Shown here in pieces: positions 54,672-63,963 of a stretch of 64,000 nt of DNA. A model generated the notes under the pieces. The model did no database searches and had not been told where the DNA came from. It was given only the letters and a program-made list of their open reading frames with translations. Position numbers and translations under genes: made by a program. The number at the start of each line of letters is the position of its first letter. Within the stretch, counting starts at the first letter, position 1. The stretch is taken from NCBI GenBank assembly GCA_017502465.1, contig JAFVUY010000050.1:40874-104873 (forward strand), written 5' to 3'. This stretch comes from Bacilli bacterium. Its GTDB lineage: Bacteria > Bacillota_I > Bacilli_A > RFN20 > CAG-826.

Positions 54672-56435
54672 ATGGCATTAGTAAATATTAAAATTGATGG
54701 TCAACCATTCCAAGTTGAATCCGGTCTTACCATTTTAGAAGCCGCAAGACAATGTGGTTTCAATATTCCTACATTATGCGCATGGAATAAAGGTCAATGT
54801 TCACAAGCATCTTGCCGTGTTTGTTTAGTTGAAGTAGTTGGTGCTCGTGGATTAGTCGCATCATGTGTCTATCCAGTTAATGAAGGTATGGAAATTATTA
54901 TTTCCTCTCCAAAAGCAAGCGAAGCACGTAGAGCCTCAGTTGAATTACTCCTTTCAAATCATAGACAAAACTGCTTACAATGCGAAAAGAACGGTCATTG
55001 TGAATTATTAGAAGTCGCTAAAATCGTCGGCGCTAGAGATGGCGTTTACGAAGGCGAAATGACACCAGCAACATTTGACGAAGTCGCTCCTGGCTTAGTT
55101 AGAGATACCTCAAAATGTATCTTATGTGGACGCTGTGTCACACGTTGTAAAGAAGCTCAAGGTATTTCAATCTTAGGATTTGAAAACCGTGGATTTAATA
55201 CAATTGTTTCACCAGTTGAAAATAGATCATTTGCTAAATCACCATGTATTCAATGTGGTCAATGTGTAAATGTCTGTCCAACAGGTGCATTACTTGAACA
55301 TAGTGAAATCGATAGAATCGATGCTGCCTTTAAAGCAGGCAAGAAAGTCTTTGTTCAAACCGCTCCAGCAGTTAGAGCTGCAATCGCTGAAGAATTTGGT
55401 TGCCCAATCGGCACACCAGGCACAGGTAAAATGGTTGCTGCTTTACACCGCTTAGGATTCTACCGTGTCTTTGACACAAACTTCGGTGCTGACCTTACAA
55501 TTATGGAAGAAGCACATGAATTGATGGAAAGAATCCAAAAAGGTAAATTATTACCACAATTAACATCATGTTCACCAGGTTGGATTAACTATCTTGAATA
55601 TTATTATCCAGAATTAATTCCACACCTCTCAACATGTAAATCACCACATATGATGGTTGGTGCTATTATTAAGAGTTATTACGCTAAGGTTAATAACCTT
55701 AATCCAGAAGATATCTTTGTCGTCAGCGTTATGCCATGTACCGCTAAAAAATACGAAAGACAAAGAAAAGAAATGGCAAACGATGTTGATGCCGTTATTA
55801 CAACACGCGAACTCGCAAGAATGATTAAACGTGCAGGTATTAACTGGAATCGTTTACCAGAAGAACAATTCGACCAAGATTTATTAGGTCAATATTCAGG
55901 TGCAGGTGTCATCTTCGGTGTCACAGGCGGAGTTATGGAAGCCGCACTTAGAACTGCCTATTATTGGTTAACTGGAAAAGAATACGATAAAATCGCATTC
56001 GAAGAAGTCAGAGGACTTGCTGGTGTTAAAGAAGCAACATTAGATATTAATGGAACAGTTCTTAAAATCGCAATTACCTCTGGTATGAGAAATGTCAAAC
56101 CTCTCTTAGAACAAATCAAAGCTGGAACATCCCCATATGCCTTCATCGAAGTTATGGGTTGTCCAGGTGGATGTATCAATGGCGGTGGTCAACCATACGT
56201 TAAACCACTCTTCTTGCCAAATGAAGATTTAGATATCCTTGATACATATCGTGTAAAAAGAGCAGCAGTCTTATATAGCGAAGATGAAAAACAAGTCTTA
56301 CGTCAATCTCACAAAAACCCAGATGTCCAAAGATTATATGATGAATTCTTAGGAGAACCTGGTAGTGAACTTGCTGAAGAATTGTTACACACTTCCTATG
56401 ATTCTCATAGAGAAAATTATCCAGAAGACAAATAA
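54672..56435 (+). CDS. hydA: [FeFe]-hydrogenase catalytic subunit (HydA/HndD)
   Basis: 587 aa. From the N-terminus: [2Fe-2S] domain (CGFNIPTLC, CSQASCRVC), His-ligated [4Fe-4S] site (HRQNCLQCEKNGHC), two [4Fe-4S] clusters (CILCGRCVTRC, CIQCGQCVNVC) and the H-cluster domain. The H-cluster ligands are Cys300 (TSCSPGW), Cys356 (MPCTAKK), Cys497 and Cys501 (GCPGGCINGGGQP). The proton-relay position after Cys300 is Ser instead of the common Cys. GAAGGAGG lies before the ATG. The HydE, HydF and HydG maturases it needs are not in the window. Confidence 0.95.
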   Translation: MALVNIKIDGQPFQVESGLTILEAARQCGFNIPTLCAWNKGQCSQASCRVCLVEVVGARGLVASCVYPVNEGMEIIISSPKASEARRASVELLLSNHRQNCLQCEKNGHCELLEVAKIVGARDGVYEGEMTPATFDEVAPGLVRDTSKCILCGRCVTRCKEAQGISILGFENRGFNTIVSPVENRSFAKSPCIQCGQCVNVCPTGALLEHSEIDRIDAAFKAGKKVFVQTAPAVRAAIAEEFGCPIGTPGTGKMVAALHRLGFYRVFDTNFGADLTIMEEAHELMERIQKGKLLPQLTSCSPGWINYLEYYYPELIPHLSTCKSPHMMVGAIIKSYYAKVNNLNPEDIFVVSVMPCTAKKYERQRKEMANDVDAVITTRELARMIKRAGINWNRLPEEQFDQDLLGQYSGAGVIFGVTGGVMEAALRTAYYWLTGKEYDKIAFEEVRGLAGVKEATLDINGTVLKIAITSGMRNVKPLLEQIKAGTSPYAFIEVMGCPGGCINGGGQPYVKPLFLPNEDLDILDTYRVKRAAVLYSEDEKQVLRQSHKNPDVQRLYDEFLGEPGSELAEELLHTSYDSHRENYPEDK

Positions 56436-56446
56436 TTAACGATTAT

Positions 56447-56478
56447 GGGGCAGATTCAAAATTGGATTTGCCCCTTTT
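56447..56478 (+). terminator. terminator of the hydrogenase operon
   Basis: GGGGCA (56447-56452) pairs with TGCCCC (56469-56474), with partial pairing of the inner bases, followed by TTTTATT. Confidence 0.8.
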
Positions 56479-56502
56479 ATTCCTTATAGGAAGGAGAAGA
56501 TT

Positions 56503-57840
56503 ATGAGAGAAGTTCGTTTATATAATTCACTTACAAATAAAATTGAAGTTTTTAAACCTATTAAAGAAAATGAGGTTTCAATGTATGTATGTGGTCCAAC
56601 TGTTTATAACATCCCACATATTGGCAATATGAGACCAGTTGTCACCTTTGACACTTTAAGAAGATTTTTTAGCTATATTGGATACAAAGTTACTTATGTA
56701 TCTAATTTCACCGATGTCGATGATAAAATCATCAAACAAGCAGCCATTGAACATAAAAGTGAAAAAGAATTAACAGAATATTATATAAACGAATTTAAAA
56801 AAACAATCCACCTTATAGGAAGTCTTGATCCTACTATTACTCCAAAAGTTACAGAATATATCGATAAAATTATTTCTTATATCGACAATCTTATTAAATT
56901 AGGCGCAGCGTATGAAAAAGATGGAGATGTCTATTTTAGAGTTAATTCTGTTAAGGACTATGGTAGTTTATCCAATATTAATATTGACGATTTATTAGTA
57001 GGAGCGAGAATTGAAGAAAATTCTAATAAAGAATCACCTTTAGATTTCGCCTTATGGAAGAAAACTGATGTTGGTATTAACTGGGATTCTCCATGGGGAA
57101 AAGGAAGACCAGGTTGGCATACAGAATGCTGTGTGATGATTGATTCTATCTTTAATAATAAAATCGATATTCATGGAGGTGGATACGATTTAAAATTCCC
57201 ACATCATGAAAACGAAATCGCTCAATCAGAGGCTACAAATCATCACAAAATCGCCAATTACTGGATGCATAACGCCTTTATTAATATAAATAATGAAAAG
57301 ATGTCTAAATCTCTTGGTAATGTTATTTATGCGATTGATGTTATTAATAATTTCGGCGGCAATGTCGCAAGATTAGTTATTTTATCAACACATTATCGTT
57401 TACCTGTTTCTTTTACAGATGATACGATTAAAGCTAGCCAACAAGAAGTTAATAAATTAGAAACCGTTTATCGTCAATTAGCCCTCAAGCTTCAAACAAG
57501 TGAAGCTGACCTTAATAAAGGAGAGGCTAAATATATTGAACCATTCTTAAATGCTTTAAGTGATGATTTGAATACCTCTAATGCTTTAAGCGAACTATAT
57601 CAAGTAGTAAAAGAGGCAAACATGACTTTAAGAACTAAAGATGTCGATTTAAATAAACTTAATGACATTTTTAAGACCTTAACTGATATGTTTTATGTCT
57701 TAGGTTTAAATATTACATATGTCACTCTTAATGATGAGGACAAAGCGTTGTATAATGAATACATCCAAAGCAAAGCAAATAAAGACTTTGCTACAAGCGA
57801 TATTATAAGAGCAAAATTAATTGAAAAGAAAATCCTTTGA
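56503..57840 (+). CDS. cysS: cysteinyl-tRNA synthetase
   Basis: 445 aa, class I. Zinc and Cys-recognition site with Cys in MYVCGPTVY, HIGH-type motif PHIGNMRP, WHTECCVM, HHENEIAQSEA, and KMSKSLGN for ATP. Slightly shorter than the usual ~465 aa. AAGGAGAA before the ATG; ends in TGA. I looked for a T-box in the 65-nt leader and it is too short to hold one. Confidence 0.98.
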   Translation: MREVRLYNSLTNKIEVFKPIKENEVSMYVCGPTVYNIPHIGNMRPVVTFDTLRRFFSYIGYKVTYVSNFTDVDDKIIKQAAIEHKSEKELTEYYINEFKKTIHLIGSLDPTITPKVTEYIDKIISYIDNLIKLGAAYEKDGDVYFRVNSVKDYGSLSNINIDDLLVGARIEENSNKESPLDFALWKKTDVGINWDSPWGKGRPGWHTECCVMIDSIFNNKIDIHGGGYDLKFPHHENEIAQSEATNHHKIANYWMHNAFININNEKMSKSLGNVIYAIDVINNFGGNVARLVILSTHYRLPVSFTDDTIKASQQEVNKLETVYRQLALKLQTSEADLNKGEAKYIEPFLNALSDDLNTSNALSELYQVVKEANMTLRTKDVDLNKLNDIFKTLTDMFYVLGLNITYVTLNDEDKALYNEYIQSKANKDFATSDIIRAKLIEKKIL

Positions 57841-57848
57841 GGTAAAAA

Positions 57849-59246
57849 ATGACCAGCGTTTTTGGAATTGATTATCAAAATTTCATTAATAAACTTTACG
57901 CTTCAATAGGTCCTGTATCCATAGTTTTAATAATTATGGCAGCAGCCCTTATTGGAGGTTTTGGTGTTTCTCGAATTTGTAAATTGTTAAAGATTCCTTA
58001 TGTTACTGGTTATATTATTTTAGGGATTATTTTAGGACCATCACTTTTTGCGATTGTTCCTACCTATATGCTTACTGGAATTAATGATGCGAACGCATTG
58101 ATAAATGGGGAAACCGTTAAAGTCTCTTTTGCGGGATTATCCTTCATCGGTGACCTTTGTATGGGTTTTATTGCCTACTCTATTGGTAAGTTTTTTAAAT
58201 TTGAAAAACTGAAAAAAGCAGGCGGAAAAACCTTAATTGTTACAATTTTAACTTCTATATGCGTAGGTTTAGTGGTTGGAGGATTAACCTATATAATTTA
58301 TGGATTAATCTTTAATGAACCATATAATCTCGCTCCTGCATTTATTATTGGAACAGTGGCAATTGCGATTTCTCCAACAGCAACTTCCACAATTATTAGA
58401 CAATATAAAGCTAAAGGTAATTATGTAGAAAGATTATTCTTAATTATTTTGTGTGCGAACGTTATCGCTATTTTAGCTTTTACAATTATTATTGGAGTGG
58501 TCGCGAGTGGAGAAAGTGTTGATGCCTCAATTGGTGAAATACTTTTGAGTGCTTCTATTCCATTTATTCACACTGTTATTTTAGTGGGTGTCGGCATATT
58601 ATGCGGCTTTATATTATCTTTATTAAATAACTATCGTAGAACAAACGATTCAAGAATTATTTTAGTTATTGGCTTTATCGTTATTCTTGTATGCTTATGT
58701 TCAATTTGCAAGATTTCACCATTACTTCCTTGTATGGCGTTTGGTATTTTCTATTTCAATTTTGCAAAATCTGAATCATTATTCCTTCAATTAGATGGAT
58801 TCCTTCCACCTATTTTATGTTTATTCTTTGTGGTGTCAGGGGCAAAACTTGATTTTTCATATTTCTCTCACGCTTCAGTGTTGATTATTGCTTTAGTTTT
58901 CTGCTTAGCAAGAACTGGCACGAGAATCTTAAGCGTAAGAGGTTTTGGAGGAATCGCGGATTTTTCTAGAACTGATAAAAAATATTTGCCATTATCCACG
59001 ATGACTATAACATCTGTTGCTGTTGGTCTTCTTAATATGGCGACACTTGTTGTTTCAGGTATGTCAGAGGCAACTTTAGAAATGATTGATTATTGTTATG
59101 CGATTGTTTTAACCGCCTCAGTTGTTCTTGAAATTGTTGGACCAGTAATGTGTAAGATTGCTTTAATTAAAACTAATTCAGTCGATCCAGCAACTTTAAT
59201 ACCTCCAACAAATCCAAAGAAAATAAATAAAGAAGTAGCTAAATAA
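57849..59246 (+). CDS. CPA2-type cation/proton antiporter
   Basis: 465 aa with 12-13 membrane helices. Typical first-half motifs: VSRICKLLKIPYVTGYIILGIILGPSLF and a Pro-interrupted helix near AISPTATSTIIRQ. No TrkA-N regulatory domain follows, so it is the short form. Probably exchanges Na+ or K+ for H+. Eight bases after cysS, with GAGG before the ATG, so it sits in the cysS operon in place of the RNase III-like gene often found there. Confidence 0.85.
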   Translation: MTSVFGIDYQNFINKLYASIGPVSIVLIIMAAALIGGFGVSRICKLLKIPYVTGYIILGIILGPSLFAIVPTYMLTGINDANALINGETVKVSFAGLSFIGDLCMGFIAYSIGKFFKFEKLKKAGGKTLIVTILTSICVGLVVGGLTYIIYGLIFNEPYNLAPAFIIGTVAIAISPTATSTIIRQYKAKGNYVERLFLIILCANVIAILAFTIIIGVVASGESVDASIGEILLSASIPFIHTVILVGVGILCGFILSLLNNYRRTNDSRIILVIGFIVILVCLCSICKISPLLPCMAFGIFYFNFAKSESLFLQLDGFLPPILCLFFVVSGAKLDFSYFSHASVLIIALVFCLARTGTRILSVRGFGGIADFSRTDKKYLPLSTMTITSVAVGLLNMATLVVSGMSEATLEMIDYCYAIVLTASVVLEIVGPVMCKIALIKTNSVDPATLIPPTNPKKINKEVAK

Positions 59247-59248
59247 TT

Positions 59249-59983
59249 ATGAAACATTTTAAAAAACCTAATAAAAACAATAAAGAACTCATCTATGGAA
59301 AAAACCCTGTTAGGGAAGCTCTTGCTAGCAAACGCTTAAGAGTAGTGTATGTTAGCGATAGTTTCACTGATTCTACTTTTTTGGAAGCTTTGAAATCAAG
59401 CAATGTCCAGATTATTAGAAAAACAGGTGGGGAATTAAATTCCATGGTTGATGGGGTTCATCAAGGATTAGTGGCAGAAGTCAAACCTTATGAATATTCT
59501 TCTTTAGAAGAAATAATTAGATTAGGTAAAAACAAGACTAATCCAGTCATTGTTATGCTTGATGGCATTAATGACCCTCATAATCTGGGCGCCATTATAA
59601 GAAGCTCCGACGTGTTTGGTGTGACTGGTATTATTGTTAAAAAAGTTAATCAAGTTTCTTTAAATTCAACAGTTGCAAAAACAAGTGCAGGGGCAATTAA
59701 TTATGTCAAAGTTGCACAAGTCGCTAACTTGAATAACGCTATTCAAACACTAAAAGATAATGGATATTGGATTGTCAGTACAGATGGAAGTGGAAATTAT
59801 AATTACCAGGACCTTAAATATGACTTCCCAGTGGTGGTAGTCATCGGTTCAGAAGGTAATGGCGTTTCCCCTCTAGTTTTAAAAAATTCTGATTATATTG
59901 TAAAAATTCCAATGTTTGGTCACGTTAATTCACTTAACGCCTCAGTAGCGGCAGCGATATTACTTAGTAGAATCAAATCCTAA
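59249..59983 (+). CDS. rlmB: RlmB/TrmH-family 23S rRNA ribose methyltransferase
   Basis: 244 aa. N-terminal substrate-binding domain (IYGKNPVREAL ... VDGVHQGLVAEV) and SPOUT knot domain with motif 1 LDGINDPHNLGAIIRSSDVFG, motif 2 VIGSEGNGVSPLVL and motif 3 IPMFGHVNSLNASVAAAILL. Expected target is a conserved Gm in 23S rRNA. Two bases after the antiporter, no own ribosome site. The cysS-rlmB-sigma order is the Bacillus arrangement. Confidence 0.93.
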   Translation: MKHFKKPNKNNKELIYGKNPVREALASKRLRVVYVSDSFTDSTFLEALKSSNVQIIRKTGGELNSMVDGVHQGLVAEVKPYEYSSLEEIIRLGKNKTNPVIVMLDGINDPHNLGAIIRSSDVFGVTGIIVKKVNQVSLNSTVAKTSAGAINYVKVAQVANLNNAIQTLKDNGYWIVSTDGSGNYNYQDLKYDFPVVVVIGSEGNGVSPLVLKNSDYIVKIPMFGHVNSLNASVAAAILLSRIKS

Positions 59984-59996
59984 TAGAGTTTATATT

Positions 59997-60035
59997 AGGA
60001 GGCCTTATCTTAAAAAGATAAGGGATATTATTATG
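59997..60035 (+). promoter_or_regulatory. ribosome site with hairpin between Shine-Dalgarno and AUG
   Basis: AGGAGG (59997-60002) is followed at once by CCTTATCTT-AAA-AAGATAAGG (60003-60023), a perfect 9-bp hairpin, then nine bases and the ATG (60033-60035). Linear spacing is 30 nt, too long, but with the hairpin folded it is nine, the normal value. No T-run follows, so it is not a terminator. Confidence 0.7.
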
Positions 60036-60647
60036 AATAAACTTTATAGCGATGAACAACTCATCGCTTTTTTTGTGTCTGGAAATTATGATGCATGGAA
60101 AGAATTCTTTTTGCTTTACGATGTACATTCTAAAAGCCTTGCGAAGAATTGTTTATTAACTTTTAAAGGTTCAGGTATCACTTACAGTGAGTTTTACTCT
60201 ATATGCATTGAATCGATATTTGAAGCCCTTAACCATTATGAATTATATTCATGTACTTTTTATTCCTTTTGGAAACAAATATGTAATTCACGTATCCAAG
60301 GATATGTGAAAGAACAATCATATAATTCAAAAGGTAATGTTTATTCTGGAACATTTTCTTTAGATGACTCATTAAATGATTCAAACACTAAATATGAAGA
60401 GATGTATGGCTTAAACGATCCGGGAATAGAGAATGATATAAAAAGTAAAGAAATAATTAGTTATTTATTAGAAAAAATGAAACTGCTATCCGAAAAAGAT
60501 AAGCAGTTTTTCTTTTATCTAATTGAAGAAAAATCACAACAAGAAATTATGCTATTACTTGGATTAAATATTAGACAATTTTATCGAATACGCGATAAGA
60601 TTAGAAAAATTATGGATTTAGATATAATCAAAGATTATTTCAAATAA
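60033..60647 (+). CDS. divergent sigma-70 family factor in the SigH position
   Basis: 204 aa. Region 2 (DEQLIAFFVSGNYDAWKEFFLLYD ... FYSFWKQICNSRIQGYV, residues ~7-95) contacts the -10 element and core polymerase. Region 4 (LSEKDKQFFFYLIEEKSQQEIMLLLGLNIRQFYRIRDKIRK, ~150-197) has the helix-turn-helix. The place after cysS and rlmB is where Bacillus has sigH, a regulator of competence and early stationary phase, so I suggest an orthologue, although the sequence has drifted far. The unusual ribosome site hints at translational control. Confidence 0.72.
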   Translation: MNKLYSDEQLIAFFVSGNYDAWKEFFLLYDVHSKSLAKNCLLTFKGSGITYSEFYSICIESIFEALNHYELYSCTFYSFWKQICNSRIQGYVKEQSYNSKGNVYSGTFSLDDSLNDSNTKYEEMYGLNDPGIENDIKSKEIISYLLEKMKLLSEKDKQFFFYLIEEKSQQEIMLLLGLNIRQFYRIRDKIRKIMDLDIIKDYFK

Positions 60648-60667
60648 TATCTTTGAAGTGATATAAT
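60639..60667 (+). promoter_or_regulatory. promoter of the ECF-truA operon
   Basis: TTCAAA (60639-60644), a 17-bp spacer and TATAAT (60662-60667). The -10 box ends 8 nt before the ATG at 60676. It begins within the last codons of the sigma-factor gene. Confidence 0.6.
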
Positions 60668-60675
60668 AAGGCGTT

Positions 60676-61497
60676 ATGAAAGCCTTAAATGTCAAAAACC
60701 TAACATTCTCATATGATAAAAAATCTTTAAATATCAAAGATATTTCTTTTGATGTAGAAGTTGGCAAATATGTCTCTATTATTGGGCATAATGGTTCTGG
60801 TAAATCCACACTTGCAAAGCTAATCGTGGGTTTGTTAGCTTTAAAATCTGGAGAAATTAATGTTTTTGATATGGCCTTAAATAAAGAAAACATTAATAAA
60901 ATTAGAAGAAGAGTTGGGATTGTCTTCCAAAACCCTGATAACCAATTTGTTGGGGCAACCGTAGAAGATGATATTGCCTTTGGACTAGAAAATAGATGTA
61001 TTGATCCAAATAAGATGAATGATATTATCTTAGATTTTTCTTCTAAGGTAGGAATGGAACAATATTTAAATAAAGAGCCTTCTAACCTTTCAGGTGGGCA
61101 AAAACAAAGAGTCGCGATTGCAGGCGTTCTCGCTCTTAACCCAGATTTATTGATTTTAGATGAAGCAACTTCAATGCTTGACCCTAAAGGAAAAAAAGAA
61201 ATAAGAGAATTAATTTTTAAAATGAAGGAAGAAAATCCATCATTAACAATTATTTCTATTACTCACGATATAGAAGAAGCTTATCTAAGTGATGAGATTA
61301 TTGTTTTAGATAATGGAGAAATATTACTTCAAGGTAATCCTAAAGAAGTATTCGAACATAAAGACTTAATATTACATGCGAAATTAAGTCTACCTTTTGT
61401 TATTAACTTAAAAGATCTTCTTTTAAAAGAAGGTATAGATATAGGTGATGTTAATTCTATAGAAAGCGCGGTGGATAAGATATGTCAATTGATATAA
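60676..61497 (+). CDS. ecfA1: ECF transporter ATPase, first copy
   Basis: 273 aa. Walker A GHNGSGKST (~37-45), Q-loop VGIVFQNPDNQFVGATVEDD, signature LSGGQKQRVAIA, Walker B LLILDEATSMLD. Powers uptake of vitamins and cofactors for many S components, including QueT here. The 3' end overlaps the second ATPase gene by 16 nt. No Shine-Dalgarno. Confidence 0.96.
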   Translation: MKALNVKNLTFSYDKKSLNIKDISFDVEVGKYVSIIGHNGSGKSTLAKLIVGLLALKSGEINVFDMALNKENINKIRRRVGIVFQNPDNQFVGATVEDDIAFGLENRCIDPNKMNDIILDFSSKVGMEQYLNKEPSNLSGGQKQRVAIAGVLALNPDLLILDEATSMLDPKGKKEIRELIFKMKEENPSLTIISITHDIEEAYLSDEIIVLDNGEILLQGNPKEVFEHKDLILHAKLSLPFVINLKDLLLKEGIDIGDVNSIESAVDKICQLI

Positions 61498-62339
61498 GAA
61501 AAGTCTCGTTCACATATTTAAAAGATTCTATTAATGAACATCACGCTTTAAAAGATATTTCATTATTTTTTGAAGACCATTCATTTATTGGAATAGTAGG
61601 AGAAACAGGCTCTGGAAAATCCACTCTTATCCAACATTTAAATGGTTTATTAATCCCTAACGAGGGAGAAATAATTATTGATGAATTTAAAATTGATAGT
61701 AAAAAGAGAAAACAAAAGAATCTAAAAAATCTTAGAAAACATGTAGGGGTGGTATTTCAATTCCCTGAATATCAATTATTTGAAGAAACAGTTTTAAAAG
61801 ATGTCGCTTTTGGACCTAAAAATTTTAAATATAAAGAAGAAGAGGCTCTTGCTATGGCGAAAGATGCTTTAGCCTCTGTCGGCATTAATGAAGATTATTA
61901 TGATAAATCTCCTTTTGAATTATCCGGAGGAGAAAAACGTCGTGTCGCGATTGCGGGCATACTTGCGATTAATCCTGATATTTTAGTTTTAGACGAACCT
62001 ACTGCAGGACTTGATCCATATGGGGTAGAAGTTATTATGAATCTTGTTTTAGATTTATATAACAAAGGCAAAACCATTATTTTAGTGACCCATGATATGG
62101 ACCTATTACTTAAATATTGTCAAAAAGTTGTGGTCTTAAAAGATGGAGAAGTTTCATATAATGGAACACCTAAAAATTTGTTTGATAATTTAGATGATAC
62201 ATCTTCAATAGATATTCCATTTATTTATAGTTTTATTCATAAATTGAATGAAAGAGGTTTTAATATAAAACCTTCTGATGTTACATCTATTCATGATTTA
62301 ATAAAAATAATTAAAGGAAGAATAAAAGATAATGGATAA
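61482..62339 (+). CDS. ecfA2: ECF transporter ATPase, second copy
   Basis: 285 aa. Walker A GETGSGKST, Q-loop VGVVFQFPEYQLFEETVLKD, signature LSGGEKRRVAIAG, Walker B ILVLDEPTAGLD. Forms a heterodimer with the first ATPase. Its start lies within the end of ecfA1, and its stop overlaps the start of ecfT by 8 nt, so the module is tightly coupled. Confidence 0.96.
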   Translation: MSIDIRKVSFTYLKDSINEHHALKDISLFFEDHSFIGIVGETGSGKSTLIQHLNGLLIPNEGEIIIDEFKIDSKKRKQKNLKNLRKHVGVVFQFPEYQLFEETVLKDVAFGPKNFKYKEEEALAMAKDALASVGINEDYYDKSPFELSGGEKRRVAIAGILAINPDILVLDEPTAGLDPYGVEVIMNLVLDLYNKGKTIILVTHDMDLLLKYCQKVVVLKDGEVSYNGTPKNLFDNLDDTSSIDIPFIYSFIHKLNERGFNIKPSDVTSIHDLIKIIKGRIKDNG

Positions 62340-63210
62340 GGTTACTTTTGGTAGATATTCTCCTTTAAATACTTTTATTCATAAACTTGATCCAAGGAAC
62401 AAGATATTTTTACTCGCTCTTATCATGGCGATGGTGTTTTTTAAATTCAGTGTTTGGTCCACGAATTTAATTATTTCATTATTGATGTTAATTCTAACCT
62501 TAGTTTTAGTAATAATTAGCAAGATCAAAATAAGAGATATTATCTCCTCTTTAGCCTCGATGTGGATTATGGTTATCTTTTTGATGTTGATATATGTTTT
62601 TATTCCTAATTCAACATATGTTAACGTTGCTTTTAAAATAGGTAATTATCCAATCTACTGGGACGCTTTTTATCAATGTGGTTATATCGTGCTTAGACTT
62701 GTGATGATGTTAATTATCACAATGGTCTTAACATCTACGACCAAACCTCTTGAATTAACATACGCTTTTGAATGGTATATGACCCCATTTAAACTTATTA
62801 AATTCCCCGCGCATGAAATCGCGATGACTATCAGCATCGCTCTTAGATTTATCCCAACCTTATTAGAAGAGTCTTCTAGAATTATGAAAGCTCAATCTTC
62901 TAGAGGCGTAGATTTCTCAAGCGGAGGTCTAGGAAAGAAATTTAAAGCGATTATATCTTTAATTGTGCCTTTATTAATTTCTTCCTTCCAAAGAAGCGAG
63001 GAACTCGCTTTTGCGATGGAAGTTAAAGGATATAATCCTAGAGAAAAAAGAACTAGATATCGTAAATTACATTTCTCTTTAAGAGATTTGCTAGCATTAT
63101 TAGTTGTTACTATTTTATTCTCTGGTTTATTAACTTTGTTAATATATAACTATAATGTTAAGCATATAGATTTGATTCAATTTTTCTTTCATGTTGATAT
63201 AGGGTTTTAA
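62332..63210 (+). CDS. ecfT: ECF transporter transmembrane subunit EcfT
   Basis: 292 aa with about five or six membrane helices and two cytoplasmic coupling helices containing the Arg-Gly motifs (SSRGVDF and VKGYNPREKRTRY). Links the ATPase pair to interchangeable S components. Only QueT among such S components is encoded in this window. Confidence 0.95.
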   Translation: MDKVTFGRYSPLNTFIHKLDPRNKIFLLALIMAMVFFKFSVWSTNLIISLLMLILTLVLVIISKIKIRDIISSLASMWIMVIFLMLIYVFIPNSTYVNVAFKIGNYPIYWDAFYQCGYIVLRLVMMLIITMVLTSTTKPLELTYAFEWYMTPFKLIKFPAHEIAMTISIALRFIPTLLEESSRIMKAQSSRGVDFSSGGLGKKFKAIISLIVPLLISSFQRSEELAFAMEVKGYNPREKRTRYRKLHFSLRDLLALLVVTILFSGLLTLLIYNYNVKHIDLIQFFFHVDIGF

Positions 63211-63212
63211 TT

Positions 63213-63944
63213 ATGAGAATTAAGGCAGTTACTAAATATAAAGGAACATCCTTCTATGGATGGCAAAAACAAGTTAATGAAATAAGTGTTCAACAAGTAA
63301 TAGAAGAAGCACTTAAAAAGATAAGTGGCGAAGATATTATTATCTATGGCGCGGGAAGAACAGATGCGGGAGTTCACGCTTATGGACAAGTGTTTCATTT
63401 TGATATTACAAAAGATATCGAATTAGATAAATTTAAATATTCTTTAAACTGTGTTTTACCTCACTCTATAAGTATTGTCCTAATGGAAAAAGTAGATGAT
63501 AATTTTCATTCTCGATATGATGCGAAAGGTAAACATTATCGATATTTAATCTCATTAAATGAGAAAGAACCTTTTAAATTAGAAACAACATATAATTGCC
63601 TATTTCCTACAGATATTACTTTATTCACTAAAGCAATAAAATTATTTGAAGGAAAACATAATTTTAAGAATTTTACCTCTAAAGAAGAGGATAATGATAA
63701 CTTTGTTAGAGATGTATATAAAATCGATGTTAATGTTAATGGCAATGATATAATCATTGATTTATATGCGAATGGCTTTATGAGATATATGATTAGATAT
63801 TTAATAGGAGCCTCATTAGCTATCGCTTGGAAAAAGGAAGATATCTCTTATATTTCAAATCTTCTTGATAGTGATTCTGAAAGAACTATCACCTCATATA
63901 AAGCCCCACCTCAAGGCTTATATTTAATGGAAGTTTTATATTAG
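63213..63944 (+). CDS. truA: tRNA pseudouridine(38-40) synthase
   Basis: 243 aa. Catalytic Asp in GAGRTDAGVHAYGQV (~45-59); KHYRYLISL and FMRYMIRYLIG are further family blocks. Modifies the anticodon arm of many tRNAs. Two bases after ecfT without its own ribosome site, as is usual in ecfA-ecfA-ecfT-truA operons. Confidence 0.97.
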   Translation: MRIKAVTKYKGTSFYGWQKQVNEISVQQVIEEALKKISGEDIIIYGAGRTDAGVHAYGQVFHFDITKDIELDKFKYSLNCVLPHSISIVLMEKVDDNFHSRYDAKGKHYRYLISLNEKEPFKLETTYNCLFPTDITLFTKAIKLFEGKHNFKNFTSKEEDNDNFVRDVYKIDVNVNGNDIIIDLYANGFMRYMIRYLIGASLAIAWKKEDISYISNLLDSDSERTITSYKAPPQGLYLMEVLY

Positions 63945-63963
63945 ACTTTAATATATTTTTTAC

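Noticed and set aside
56436..56502. T-box leader before cysS
   Set aside because: The spacer is 67 nt and mostly the hydrogenase terminator; no specifier stem or antiterminator sequence.
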